A DNA stretch of 64,000 bases from Flemingiibacterium sp045578725. Its GTDB lineage: Bacteria; Bacillota; Clostridia; Oscillospirales; CAG-272. Of the stretch, positions 42,458-51,157 are shown one piece after another. The translations under genes were made by a program, and so were the position numbers. Under the pieces are notes generated by a model that was given only the letters and a program-made list of their open reading frames with translations, was not told the origin of the DNA and searched no databases. The stretch spans positions 1-64,000 of the forward strand of contig JAZNKS010000123.1 in assembly GCA_045578725.1 (NCBI GenBank), read 5' to 3'. Position 1 is the first letter of the stretch; the number at the start of each line of letters is the position of its first letter.

Positions 42458-43272
42458 TGACTTCCTCCCTTCCCGATTCTCTCCAGCACGTCGGCCAGCA
42501 TGGCCGCACTCGGCGGTATTTCCGAATCCTCGGTGAAATTGTGGCGGTAGACCTCGATCATATACCGGCCGCAGTAGCCGATTTTTGCCAGCGCGGTGAG
42601 AATATCCTCCAGCGCCAGCACGCCCGCAAAGGGGAGGCGGCACTCACCGTCGGCAAAATCGTTGATATGGACATGGACGATATCCTGCCCCATAGCCTCA
42701 ATCATTGCCGCGGGATCGTGTCCGGCCCGCGCCGCCTGCTTGATATCGAGGACAAAACGGATATTGCCTTTCCCGAAGCGCTCATGCAGCTCCCGGATAA
42801 AGGCGGGATTTCCGCCGCGGGCTGTGGATACATTTTCATGCGCCAGCGTGACACCCTCGCTCCGGGCGGCCTCCATCAGCATAGCCATCACTTCGCAGTA
42901 ATTGTCCATGCCAATGAAGGGGGCCTTGACGGCATCGCCGTGGAAGACACAATAACGTGCCCCCAGCCGTGCGGCCGCATGGAAGTAACGCCGATAGAGC
43001 TCCAGCATATCGCCGGCCCGCTTTTTGTAGGCCGAGAAGAAAAACATATACTCAAAGCCGGAGGTGAAGGGATGGATCGAGGTGACCTCCGTTCCGGTAT
43101 GGCGGCAATGCCGGTCAATTTCACGCAGATACGGCTCCTCCAGTTCAGAGAAGCTGTTCATGAAGATCTCGATATTCCGGAATCCGAGGCCGGTACATCG
43201 TTTGATGGCATCCAGCGTTTCCTCGGGATAGAAGCAGGCGCTGGAGATGCCGATCCGATTCATCTGTTCCAT
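42454..43272 (-). CDS. Sugar phosphate isomerase/epimerase (AP-endonuclease 2 TIM barrel)
   Basis: The 272-residue protein has the xylose-isomerase-like barrel with metal-site segments: GFRNIEIFMNSFSELEE, ARYCVFHGDAV, VTLAHENVSTARGG, IRFVLDIKQAARAGHDP, VHVHINDF, and YCGRYMIEVYRHNF. Family members isomerise or epimerise sugars or inositols. It starts 8 bp after the GH32 stop with GAGG upstream; the longer frame into GH32 was rejected. It probably handles a sugar released by the GH32 enzyme, but this is inference. Confidence 0.85.
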   Translation of the reverse strand: MEQMNRIGISSACFYPEETLDAIKRCTGLGFRNIEIFMNSFSELEEPYLREIDRHCRHTGTEVTSIHPFTSGFEYMFFFSAYKKRAGDMLELYRRYFHAAARLGARYCVFHGDAVKAPFIGMDNYCEVMAMLMEAARSEGVTLAHENVSTARGGNPAFIRELHERFGKGNIRFVLDIKQAARAGHDPAAMIEAMGQDIVHVHINDFADGECRLPFAGVLALEDILTALAKIGYCGRYMIEVYRHNFTEDSEIPPSAAMLADVLERIGKGGSQ

Positions 43273-43279
43273 GGCAGCC

Positions 43280-44809
43280 TCAGAATTCACGGATCGCGAG
43301 CCGGTCGATCCGCCCCTCGCCGCCGATATGCAGAACGGGATTATGACCGGCATTGGGCCACGGGAAGGCACCGTAAGCCGGGGCCCCGCGATCCTCGCGA
43401 TATCCGGCAAAGATCTCGGTTCCGTAGGTATCGGCGATAATGCGCAGAGAGATCCGTCCGTCCTCGGCGCAGAGCGGCATGGAGGCTTCGCCGACGGTGA
43501 TCGAACCTGCAGCCGCATCGAGCCGGATCTCACAGCCGAACAGATTCAGCGTGATGGGTTCCCCGACATCCGACAGGCAGAGCTCCAGATCCGAAGGACA
43601 GCTGATTTCGCTCCGGAAGCCGTGGGAAGGAATTCCCTCGAATGTATCGGTGCTTGCTCCAGCCGCGGCGACAGCCGAAATCGGGCGGATCCGGAGCGAA
43701 TCGCCATGAAGCAGCAGTTCGCAGGGAATGCCCATTGTACAGTTGAATTCCTTTGCGGGAATGGCCTGATAGCGGCACCAGGAGATCCGGATCCGTTTAT
43801 CGCCGGTCTCCGAGAAGCTCTGGGCGGCATAAAGAGCGCCGAATCCCAGCTTTTTGGTCATGCTCCGATTGATAAAGCCCCGCACAGGATCGAAATCGCC
43901 GACACAATAACAGTCATGGGCGCCGGACAGCACCCAGCGTGTCCGGCCGTTTTCATCGGACATCGGGACGAATTCCGGGCACTCGTTGTCGCCAGGGAGC
44001 GGAAATGTCTGAATGTGCGTCCAGTTCACCAGATCCTTTGAGGTGAGGATCGCATATTCATCCTTTTCCAGATAAATTGACATCACATAAAGACCGGAAT
44101 CCGGGTCACAGACAACCTTCGGGTCGCGGTTGTGACGGAAGATCTCCCCGACAACCGGGTTCCCGGCATATTTTTGGAAGGTGAATCCGCCGTCGGTACT
44201 GTAGGCGATGCACTGCACGCAGGGCTTGCTCCGGTTCAGCTCCCGCCGATCACCGGCGGCGGTGTAAAAGAGCACCAGCGTTTCATGCTCCGAATCCCCG
44301 CGCACACCGAGAAGATTCCCGTGATCGACAATCGCGCTGCCCGAATACATATCCCCCATTTCATCGGGGGAAAGAATATCGCCGAGATCCTGCCAATGAA
44401 GCAGATCGCTGCTGACAGCATGGCCCCAATGCATATTGCCCCATCCGTTTCCCACCGGATTGTGCTGGAAGAACAGATGCCAGCGGCCCTCATAGAAGAT
44501 CATACCGTTGGGATCATTGTGCCAGCCACGGTCGGGGGCAAAGTGAAGCAGAGGGCGATAAAGCTCACCGGCCAGCGGCGGCTTCCTTTCGCAGACGGCA
44601 AAGGTGTGCCCGGATTCATGGACGAAATCGATCTCCAGCCCAAGATAGGGGGTGAGATCGTAATAGAATTCCGTGTCGGGCGAGGCGGGATCCAGCTTTA
44701 CATCCAGATCCAGAAGCAGGCGCCCGCCGCACAGGAGGCGGAGCTTGGTTTGAGCGGCACTTTGGGAGATGGGGAGGCATAAAAAGCGGGTTTTCTCGGT
44801 AATCAGCAT
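43280..44809 (-). CDS. Glycoside hydrolase family 32 (fructan/sucrose hydrolase)
   Basis: The 509-residue protein has an unusual ~85-residue N-terminal beta domain before the five-bladed propeller. The GH32 motifs are present: WHNDPNG with nucleophile Asp99, NRDPKVV (transition-state stabiliser) and DNECPEF (acid/base Glu). A C-terminal beta-sandwich follows. It should hydrolyse beta-fructosides such as sucrose, inulin or levan. No signal peptide is seen, so the substrate is probably imported. It is first in a three-gene operon with the isomerase and DUF3795 genes. Confidence 0.93.
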   Translation of the reverse strand: MLITEKTRFLCLPISQSAAQTKLRLLCGGRLLLDLDVKLDPASPDTEFYYDLTPYLGLEIDFVHESGHTFAVCERKPPLAGELYRPLLHFAPDRGWHNDPNGMIFYEGRWHLFFQHNPVGNGWGNMHWGHAVSSDLLHWQDLGDILSPDEMGDMYSGSAIVDHGNLLGVRGDSEHETLVLFYTAAGDRRELNRSKPCVQCIAYSTDGGFTFQKYAGNPVVGEIFRHNRDPKVVCDPDSGLYVMSIYLEKDEYAILTSKDLVNWTHIQTFPLPGDNECPEFVPMSDENGRTRWVLSGAHDCYCVGDFDPVRGFINRSMTKKLGFGALYAAQSFSETGDKRIRISWCRYQAIPAKEFNCTMGIPCELLLHGDSLRIRPISAVAAAGASTDTFEGIPSHGFRSEISCPSDLELCLSDVGEPITLNLFGCEIRLDAAAGSITVGEASMPLCAEDGRISLRIIADTYGTEIFAGYREDRGAPAYGAFPWPNAGHNPVLHIGGEGRIDRLAIREF

Positions 44810-44862
44810 GGCGATTCTCCTGTAATGTGGACAGCAGAGGAAGCTCTGCCGGAAATTGAGGG

Positions 44863-44891
44863 ATGAAATTTCAGCGGAATTATGGTATAAT
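44863..44891 (+). promoter_or_regulatory. Promoter of the small membrane protein gene
   Basis: ATGAAA (44863-44868), a 17-bp spacer and TATAAT (44886-44891). The -10 is perfect and the -35 weak. Confidence 0.6.
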
Positions 44892-44917
44892 AGAAGCAGA
44901 AGAAAGGGGGAATAGAA

Positions 44918-45148
44918 TTGAAAAACAGGACACTTTCACGCGGTGCAGCAGGGATTCTGCGCTGGGGACTCACGATCGTGAGCGCTGTTCTCCTTGGCAC
45001 AGTGTTCTACATATCGGGGCTTGGCACATACGATGCGGCGCGGTTTTATCCGGCGACGGCATCCGCGATGGAGCATATATTGATGTCGCTGCTTCTGGTC
45101 GTTTGCGGCGCGCTACTGGCGGATATCGCCGAAAAGCGTCAGTCCTGA
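44918..45148 (+). CDS. Small two-helix membrane protein
   Basis: The 76-residue protein starts at TTG after AAAGGGGG. Two hydrophobic helices (about 14-33 and 52-68) are joined by a short loop, and it ends in EKRQS. No family is recognised. It overlaps the helicase gene tail to tail by 10 bp (45139-45148). It has its own -10 box, so I take it as real, though short. Confidence 0.65.
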   Translation: MKNRTLSRGAAGILRWGLTIVSAVLLGTVFYISGLGTYDAARFYPATASAMEHILMSLLLVVCGALLADIAEKRQS

Positions 45149-47427
45149 TACTCGGACAGAATCTGCGGCAGACGAATCTGAATCTCATCGGTGCGGAGCT
45201 TGTCCGCCTCATACTGGCGGCGGAGGAGCTCGGCGGGGATGAAATCGTCGTATTTTTCAAAAACGGGCATTTCGTTGACGTTGACCAGCCGGGAGGTATC
45301 GATCCCTTCGGCGGCGATTTTGTCGCAGAGGCTCTTTATGAAGGTATAATCGCTTCCCGATTCCATCTTGAACATGAGATAATAGCAGCCCTCAAATTCG
45401 ATATTGGTGATCTTGAACGGCGCCGCATTCTGGGCAATATATTTGCGCAGAGTGCGGAAGGAACGGGTTCCCAGCCACGGGAAGAGACACCAGGTATAAC
45501 CGCCGAGCGATACCATCGAATGGCGGAGCATTCCGGTGCTGCGCACCAGATTGCGGACAATGGCGAGGCGGCGCTGGGCATTGGGCTTCAGATAGGGGTA
45601 AACCGTATCCTCGGCCAGCACCTGCCGCATCCGCTCCAGGATCCGGGTGTGGATCTCGCCGTAATCGCCCGGCCAGGAAACCTCCATCTTGCCCTTGACG
45701 GCCTTGACATAGATCAGCTTGCGGGGGATATCCAGCTCCTCGACCTCCCAGACCCGTCCGGCCAGCGCAAAGCGGTCGCCGACGGGCGGCGGCGTGGTGA
45801 TGGTGCCGATTTCATCCGACTCACAGCGGACGGTGTAATCCTCGCTGTCCTTGAATACCGCATAGAATTTGAAGCTGTTGGTCAGCCGCTCGCCCTTGAG
45901 TCCGACGATCAGACCCTTCTCCTCGGTCATCTCCAGAAAATCGTTCTGGAGCATACCGATGAGGAGGGTTTTGTAATCCTCCTTGCTGATGCCGCGGAAG
46001 GCGGGGAGGGAGAGAATCCGGTCGGCCAGACGCTTCGGTGTCAGTTCACCGGAGGCGGCCAGCGTGCTCAGCGTCTGCTGGAAGGCGAGGCTGAACGGCA
46101 TATGCTTGATAACGGGCGGCTCGATGAATTTTTCCTCGATATACAGCTGAACGATGGCGATGGCGCGCAGGAAGCCCCACGGAATCAGCTGGGGAAGCGG
46201 CGCATTGGGGAGCGGGTTCTCCTCGCGGAAGACCATCATCATTTCGGGCGGTGTTCCGCGCCGTCCCGATCGGCCGAGCCGCTGAAGGAAGCTGGATACC
46301 GAATTCGGGGCATCGTTCTGGATAATCCGCTCCAGCCGGCCGATGTCGATACCGAGCTCCATGGTAACGGTCGCACAGACCACGCATTTTTCTTCATCGT
46401 TCCGCATTTTCGACTCGGCTTCCTCGCGGATGGAGGCCGAGAGATTGCCGTGATGAATCAGGAACGAATCGGGCTCGCTCCGATTCTCGGCGATCTGCCG
46501 CAGAGTGGCGGTGACATATTCGGTTTCCTCGCGGGAATTGGAGAATACGATCGCTTTCTTATTGCGGACACAATCGTAGATGTATTCGTAGCCGGGATCG
46601 ATCTCGACCTTTCCGCGGGAGGGGGTATCGGGATCGGCGGGCGAATCGTTTTCCCCTTCACCGGAGGCAGACGGCATACGGCCGTCGGAAAAATCACGGC
46701 TCTGGTCGAAATCCTCGCCCTGAATGAAGAAATGCTCCATGCCGAGCCGCCAGCGGGATTTCCCCTCGTTGATGACGGGGACCTCGGTTTCCACATCCGT
46801 GCCGCCGCCCAGCCATGCGGCCGCGAGCGCGGCATCGCCGATGGTGGCGGACAGACCGACCCGACGGGGAATGTGACCGATCAGCCGGGCCAGCCGTACC
46901 AGCTGGCAGATGATCTGGTTGCCGCGATCGGTTCCGGTCAGCGTGTGGATTTCATCGATGACCACATAGCGCAGATCACCGAAGAGGCGCACCAGATCGT
47001 TGGAGCGATTCATCAGCATACTCTCCAGCGATTCCGGGGTGATCTGCAGGATGCCCTGCGGATTTTTCAGCAGCTTGGCCTTGTGGGACTGGGCGACATC
47101 GCCGTGCCAATGGAAAACGGGAATGCCGGACAGATCCAGCAGCTCATCCAGCCGGCAGAACTGATCGTTGATAAGGCTTTTCAGCGGCGCGATATAAAGC
47201 ACGCCGATGCTTTGCGGCATATCCTCGCACATCTGGGTGATGATGGGGAAGAAGGCTGCTTCGGTTTTGCCGGAAGCGGTCGAGGAGGTAATGAGGAGAT
47301 TGTTCTCCGATTCAAAGAGGACGCGGGCGGCGGCCAGCTGAACGGCGCGGAGGTTCTCCCAGCCGTTGTTGTAGATGAATTCCTGGATAAAGGGAGAGAA
47401 GCGGTAGAAAATCTCGTTGTCGGTCAT
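45139..47427 (-). CDS. Lhr-like superfamily II DEAD/DEAH helicase (BrxHI-like)
   Basis: The 762-residue ATP-dependent helicase has Walker A STASGKTE (49-56), APLKSLINDQ (motif Ia), DEIH box (158-161), SAT (193-195), VCATVTMELGIDIG and QRLGRSGRRG motif VI (382-391). A ~370-residue C-terminal part with RFALAGRVWEVEELD resembles Lhr/BrxHI helicases. It is the last gene of a cluster with a TerB-N/C protein and a BrxD-like ATPase, so a shared DNA-processing or defence role is likely. I chose the ATG at 47427; a GTG at 47436 overlaps the stop of the gene before it. Confidence 0.9.
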   Translation of the reverse strand: MTDNEIFYRFSPFIQEFIYNNGWENLRAVQLAAARVLFESENNLLITSSTASGKTEAAFFPIITQMCEDMPQSIGVLYIAPLKSLINDQFCRLDELLDLSGIPVFHWHGDVAQSHKAKLLKNPQGILQITPESLESMLMNRSNDLVRLFGDLRYVVIDEIHTLTGTDRGNQIICQLVRLARLIGHIPRRVGLSATIGDAALAAAWLGGGTDVETEVPVINEGKSRWRLGMEHFFIQGEDFDQSRDFSDGRMPSASGEGENDSPADPDTPSRGKVEIDPGYEYIYDCVRNKKAIVFSNSREETEYVTATLRQIAENRSEPDSFLIHHGNLSASIREEAESKMRNDEEKCVVCATVTMELGIDIGRLERIIQNDAPNSVSSFLQRLGRSGRRGTPPEMMMVFREENPLPNAPLPQLIPWGFLRAIAIVQLYIEEKFIEPPVIKHMPFSLAFQQTLSTLAASGELTPKRLADRILSLPAFRGISKEDYKTLLIGMLQNDFLEMTEEKGLIVGLKGERLTNSFKFYAVFKDSEDYTVRCESDEIGTITTPPPVGDRFALAGRVWEVEELDIPRKLIYVKAVKGKMEVSWPGDYGEIHTRILERMRQVLAEDTVYPYLKPNAQRRLAIVRNLVRSTGMLRHSMVSLGGYTWCLFPWLGTRSFRTLRKYIAQNAAPFKITNIEFEGCYYLMFKMESGSDYTFIKSLCDKIAAEGIDTSRLVNVNEMPVFEKYDDFIPAELLRRQYEADKLRTDEIQIRLPQILSEYQD

Positions 47428-47432
47428 GGTGA

Positions 47433-47903
47433 TCACCCGATGGCATAGGGCTTTGCGGCATCCACCCAGCCCTCGGCGCAGGAAAGCTGCTCCAGCTCCG
47501 GAACCGTCAGGCCGACTACCTCGTCAATGGCGCCGCAGGCCGCCCAGACGAAATCAAAGCGCTTCAGCGATTCATCGAGATAGACCTTCACGCCGTCCTT
47601 GATGCCGAAGGGGCAGACACCGCCGACCGCATGGCCGATGAGGGTGATGGCTTCCTCGGGTGTGAGCATTTTGGCCTTGGAACCGAACGCGGCCCGGTAT
47701 TTGGCATTGTCGGTCCTGACATCGCCCGCCATCACGATGAGGATGGGGGATCCGTCCAGCATGAAGGACAGCGTTTTTGCGATCTCGCCCTCGCTGACCG
47801 AGAGGGCCTTGGCGGCGAGCGCAACCGTTGCGCTCGATTCATTCAGATGGCGGACACGGTCGCCGAAGCCGCGGGCGTTCATGTATTCGATGGCAGTATT
47901 CAT
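47433..47903 (-). CDS. YbaK/EbsC-family aminoacyl-tRNA deacylase
   Basis: The 156-residue protein has YbaK-fold features: an N-terminal helix, the Lys-containing strand IAKTLSFMLDGSPILIVMAGD, and GHAVGGVCPFGIKDGVKVYLDESL, typical of free-standing Ala-tRNA(Pro)/Cys-tRNA(Pro) deacylases. It sits between the BrxD-like ATPase and the helicase, with overlaps or gaps under 20 bp, so it is cotranscribed. Whether it takes part in that system or is a passenger is open. The ATG at 47903 follows AAAGGAGA. Confidence 0.92.
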   Translation of the reverse strand: MNTAIEYMNARGFGDRVRHLNESSATVALAAKALSVSEGEIAKTLSFMLDGSPILIVMAGDVRTDNAKYRAAFGSKAKMLTPEEAITLIGHAVGGVCPFGIKDGVKVYLDESLKRFDFVWAACGAIDEVVGLTVPELEQLSCAEGWVDAAKPYAIG

Positions 47904-47916
47904 GGCAGATTCTCCT

Positions 47917-49305
47917 TTACAGTTCAATATCGGCCGCACTGAAATCGACGGCGCGGCGCTCGTTGGCGGCGGGGGAAAGCACGGAGCCGTCCTCGCCGAT
48001 CAGCTGCTCTTCGTCGCTCTCGCCGTGGGAGAGCTTTACAACACCGCTGCCGACCACATCGACAAAGGTGGAATCGGGGTTCTGCAGAAGGATGTTCAGA
48101 ACAGTCATATAATCGCGGATGATTTCGCGGGGGGTGATCATCGTATCAGCACCGGCACGCTCGAGGCAGATCTGCAGGAAGGCGGCCATATCTTCGCGGC
48201 GGACGCGCGGCTCCCAGCTGTAATTCTGGGCGTGCAGACCGGTGATCCGGGTGATCAGCGCGAAAAGCTCATCGTCCGATAAACGGCGCAGGCGGATGAC
48301 CGGGCCGATCAGATTCTTGAAGCCGGCCTTCTGGAACTGACCGTCGGAGAGGCGGCTGCGCAGAGCCTCATAGCTGAACAGACCGCGTCGGGTGTCCTCC
48401 AGAAACTGCGGGGTGCCGCCGAAGATCAGCGCCAGCCCCTCGGCCTTGCCCTGCAGGGTATCGTTGAACATGGAGAGCAGCTTTTCGTAGTTGTTCTCGC
48501 GGGAGATCCGGTTGGAAATCTTATAAAGATTCACGCATTCATCGATGAAGACAACGAAGCCGCGATAGCCGATGCTCCGGAAGAAGACAGCCAGCAGCTT
48601 GATGTATTCGTACCAGTTGTCATCGTCGATGATGCCGCCCAGCGGAATGCCGATGGCATTGCGGGCTTCGGTCTTGGTCGAGAATTCGCCGCGCAGCCAG
48701 CGCATACAGGCGGATTTGATATCCTCCTTGTCATCCAGATAGGCCCGGTAATAGCGGGCCAGTACAGCGGCGAAATCGAAGCCGCCAATCTGGGCCTCCA
48801 GCTCGCGGGTCTGACTGAAAATCTTCGCATTCAGCGCGGTGATGAAGGCTTCCGACCCGGGCAGAAGTCCTTCGGCGGCCGTCTGCGACTGCAGATCACT
48901 AAGCCACTTGGCGATAATCGAGCCGAGTGCGCCGCCGTCGGGCGAGGATTTGGAGGCAAGATTCTTGATCAGCTCCCGATAAGTGGCAATGCCGGTACCC
49001 TTGGCACCGCAGATTCTGCGCTCCGGGGAAAGATCCGCATCAGCGGTCAGAAAGCCGCGCTCCAGGGCATAACCCCGGACCAGCTGGATTAAGAAGCTTT
49101 TTCCGCTTCCGTATTTGCCGATGATGAAGCGCATGGAGCCGCCGCCCTCGCTGACGGCAACCAGATCCGACAGAAGCGCTTCGATCTCCTCATTGCGGCC
49201 GATGGCAATGTACGGCGCGCCCATGCGCGGCACAACGCCGGCCGAGATAGAGGAAAGAAGGCTTGAAAGCACGCGTCTTGGGATTCGTTGATTCATTTCA
49301 GCCAT
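47917..49305 (-). CDS. BrxC/BrxD-type P-loop ATPase (DUF2791)
   Basis: The 462-residue protein has Walker A GKYGSGKS (63-70) and Walker B VVFIDECVN (about 251-259). It also has the family's FGGTPQFLEDTRRGLFSYEALRSR sensor region and DELFALITRITGLH. It closely resembles BREX ATP-binding protein BrxD. The start overlaps the TerB gene stop by 13 bp. No pglZ, pglX or other BREX core gene is seen nearby, so it belongs to a smaller system with the TerB-N protein and helicase. Confidence 0.9.
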   Translation of the reverse strand: MAEMNQRIPRRVLSSLLSSISAGVVPRMGAPYIAIGRNEEIEALLSDLVAVSEGGGSMRFIIGKYGSGKSFLIQLVRGYALERGFLTADADLSPERRICGAKGTGIATYRELIKNLASKSSPDGGALGSIIAKWLSDLQSQTAAEGLLPGSEAFITALNAKIFSQTRELEAQIGGFDFAAVLARYYRAYLDDKEDIKSACMRWLRGEFSTKTEARNAIGIPLGGIIDDDNWYEYIKLLAVFFRSIGYRGFVVFIDECVNLYKISNRISRENNYEKLLSMFNDTLQGKAEGLALIFGGTPQFLEDTRRGLFSYEALRSRLSDGQFQKAGFKNLIGPVIRLRRLSDDELFALITRITGLHAQNYSWEPRVRREDMAAFLQICLERAGADTMITPREIIRDYMTVLNILLQNPDSTFVDVVGSGVVKLSHGESDEEQLIGEDGSVLSPAANERRAVDFSAADIEL

Positions 49306-51014
49306 TTTGCAAGATCTCCTTCATAATCGGGAATGATTCGGTAACCGGAGCCGTCCGGTTCGATGACGGTATCGCCGATGTGATCAAAGGCGGCGGAGTT
49401 GATGGTGTCAGCCAGCGCGTCGGTAAGGATTCCGGCAGAGGCAGCCGCTTTGGCAAGACCCGAAGGATCGCCTCCGGCCAGCGCCTTCAGCGCTTCGACG
49501 GCGGTCGGATCCAGCGCGGCAATCAGCCCGGCGAATTCATCGCCGTCGGATACCGCCGGTACATCCGGCTGGGGCTGCGGTGCGGCGACGGGGATCGGAT
49601 CGGGCTCGGCGGCGGGAGGCGGATTGATTTCGCTTGCCTGCCCATCCGAAAAGGCGGCGGTCAGAATCTCGGTGGTGCTCCAGGATTGCTTTTCGATATC
49701 GATGGCACGCTCCATCGAGAAGCCGGTATGGGTCGGCTCATAAAGCTTCTCATATTCGGCCGGCTCGGCGGCGCGTGAAGCTGTCTTTTTCGCAGGAAGA
49801 TTGGCATCGAAATATTCGTCGATGCAGGCCTTGATTTCCGGCGTCAGATTGTCGGTCTTGAGCCGGGCCTTGATGCCGAGCGCCATACGGACCCGGTTTT
49901 CGCAGTATTTGATGCAGTCGGTGACAAGGAAGCGGAATTTCGGGGATCGGGTATAAGAAATATACTGAACGGTCAGGCATCGCTTCTGATCGCGGACACA
50001 GAGCGCGCCGTTGTAGGCATCCCGGACGATCTGGGTGGGCGCAGCCGCAATACCGGCGCCTTCGCCCGAGAGTCTTTCGCGGTATACCTTGTCGAAGGCG
50101 GCACGGATGTGATGGGCGAACAGCCGGATATTGGAGTTGTCCACATAGCGGCTGGAGCGCCAGTCATAGCCGGAGGAATAGGACAGAATGTGGGAAGCGT
50201 TTTCCGACGGCCGGCCGGAATCCATGTAGAATTCCTTGAAGGAGGCTGCCGCGACGATCGCCTGTGAGATCGGCTCCAGCTGTTCGGTCGGACAGGGAAG
50301 CTGATGGATCAGACAGTAATCGCAGAGCCATTCACAGAGGTAGCTGTCGATGCGGGGATAGAAACTGCGGTAGGCAAGCCAGATGCCGCAGAGCTGCCGT
50401 ACACCCTCAGCGGGGTCAAGAAGCTCCGGACAATTGATGATTTCATAGATATACAGCAGAATATAGCTGTAATCGGCGCGCAGATACTCGCCCCGGCGGG
50501 CCTTTTCCCGCCAGAAGAGATACCATTTGAGCTGATCGTAGCGGAGCTGGTTGTACTGGGGGATGTAGGAAAAGAAGGGGACCGGATCGGCCGCGGAGGC
50601 GGTGCGGTTCCACAGCCGCTGGGCATCCGCGTGGAATTTTTCATAGAAATTGTAGCGGGTCTGCCATTTGGAAACGGAAACCTGCTTTAAGATTCCGCCG
50701 GCCGGGCGGTAGACAAGATACGGCTCCAGGCATTTCGGTGCCATCGCCTGCGCGCGGGTGCGAAAATCCGGCTCGCGGCGGGATTGGAGCCCGGAAGGGG
50801 CGGCAGACTCCGGCGGCGGATCCTTGCGCGGCGGGATGGCGGAGGGAGCAGAAACCGGATCCGACCCGGTTCGGCCGCTTTCCGAGGCGGTGAATTCAAT
50901 CTCGACCGTTTCCGTATTGACGGCGCGGTGGACGGTCGGCTTCTTCTGCGGCATGAGGTTGTCCAGATTCCAGAAATCATCGATTTCGCTGAGCTTTTTC
51001 GGTTTATCGTTCAC
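49293..51014 (-). CDS. TerB-N/TerB-C domain protein
   Basis: The 573-residue protein has a disordered N-terminus (about 1-90). A TerB_N domain (about 140-300) follows, recognised by YNQLRYDQLKWYLFWREKARRGEYL...SYILLYIYEIINC. A middle helical part comes next, then a TerB_C-like end (about 425-480, LYEPTHTGFSMERAIDIEKQSWSTTE) and a Pro/Ala linker. It probably senses or recruits factors to the ATPase and helicase encoded next. It starts at GTG 51014 after AAGGGGGA and is first in the operon. Confidence 0.85.
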   Translation of the reverse strand: MNDKPKKLSEIDDFWNLDNLMPQKKPTVHRAVNTETVEIEFTASESGRTGSDPVSAPSAIPPRKDPPPESAAPSGLQSRREPDFRTRAQAMAPKCLEPYLVYRPAGGILKQVSVSKWQTRYNFYEKFHADAQRLWNRTASAADPVPFFSYIPQYNQLRYDQLKWYLFWREKARRGEYLRADYSYILLYIYEIINCPELLDPAEGVRQLCGIWLAYRSFYPRIDSYLCEWLCDYCLIHQLPCPTEQLEPISQAIVAAASFKEFYMDSGRPSENASHILSYSSGYDWRSSRYVDNSNIRLFAHHIRAAFDKVYRERLSGEGAGIAAAPTQIVRDAYNGALCVRDQKRCLTVQYISYTRSPKFRFLVTDCIKYCENRVRMALGIKARLKTDNLTPEIKACIDEYFDANLPAKKTASRAAEPAEYEKLYEPTHTGFSMERAIDIEKQSWSTTEILTAAFSDGQASEINPPPAAEPDPIPVAAPQPQPDVPAVSDGDEFAGLIAALDPTAVEALKALAGGDPSGLAKAAASAGILTDALADTINSAAFDHIGDTVIEPDGSGYRIIPDYEGDLAKWLK

Positions 51015-51054
51015 GGTGGTTCCCCCTTCCGAATAAATGTTTTGGTATTCTATT

Positions 51055-51083
51055 ATTTTACCATAGAATTCTGCCGCTGTCAA
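51055..51083 (-). promoter_or_regulatory. SigA promoter of the TerB-ATPase-helicase operon
   Basis: On the minus strand, TTGACA (51078-51083), a 17-bp spacer and TAAAAT (51055-51060). Confidence 0.82.
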
Positions 51084-51104
51084 TCGTATTATGGGAGGAT
51101 TGCA

Positions 51105-51151
51105 AAAAAGTTAAAAAAATCCCGCCGTATCGGAGTGCTCCGGTACGGCGG
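51105..51151 (-). terminator. Terminator after the GH95 gene
   Basis: A 14-bp stem (51122-51135 / 51138-51151, one mismatch) is followed by TTTTTTT on the minus strand. Confidence 0.88.
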
Positions 51152-51157
51152 AATGCT

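Noticed and set aside
44863..47448. An 861-codon frame opposite the helicase gene
   Set aside because: The - strand has all helicase motifs. The antisense frame lacks a start site signal and any motif.
45139..51014. Complete BREX system
   Set aside because: Only BrxD-like and BrxHI-like proteins are present. pglZ, pglX/brxX, brxA/B, brxL and pglW are not in the window.
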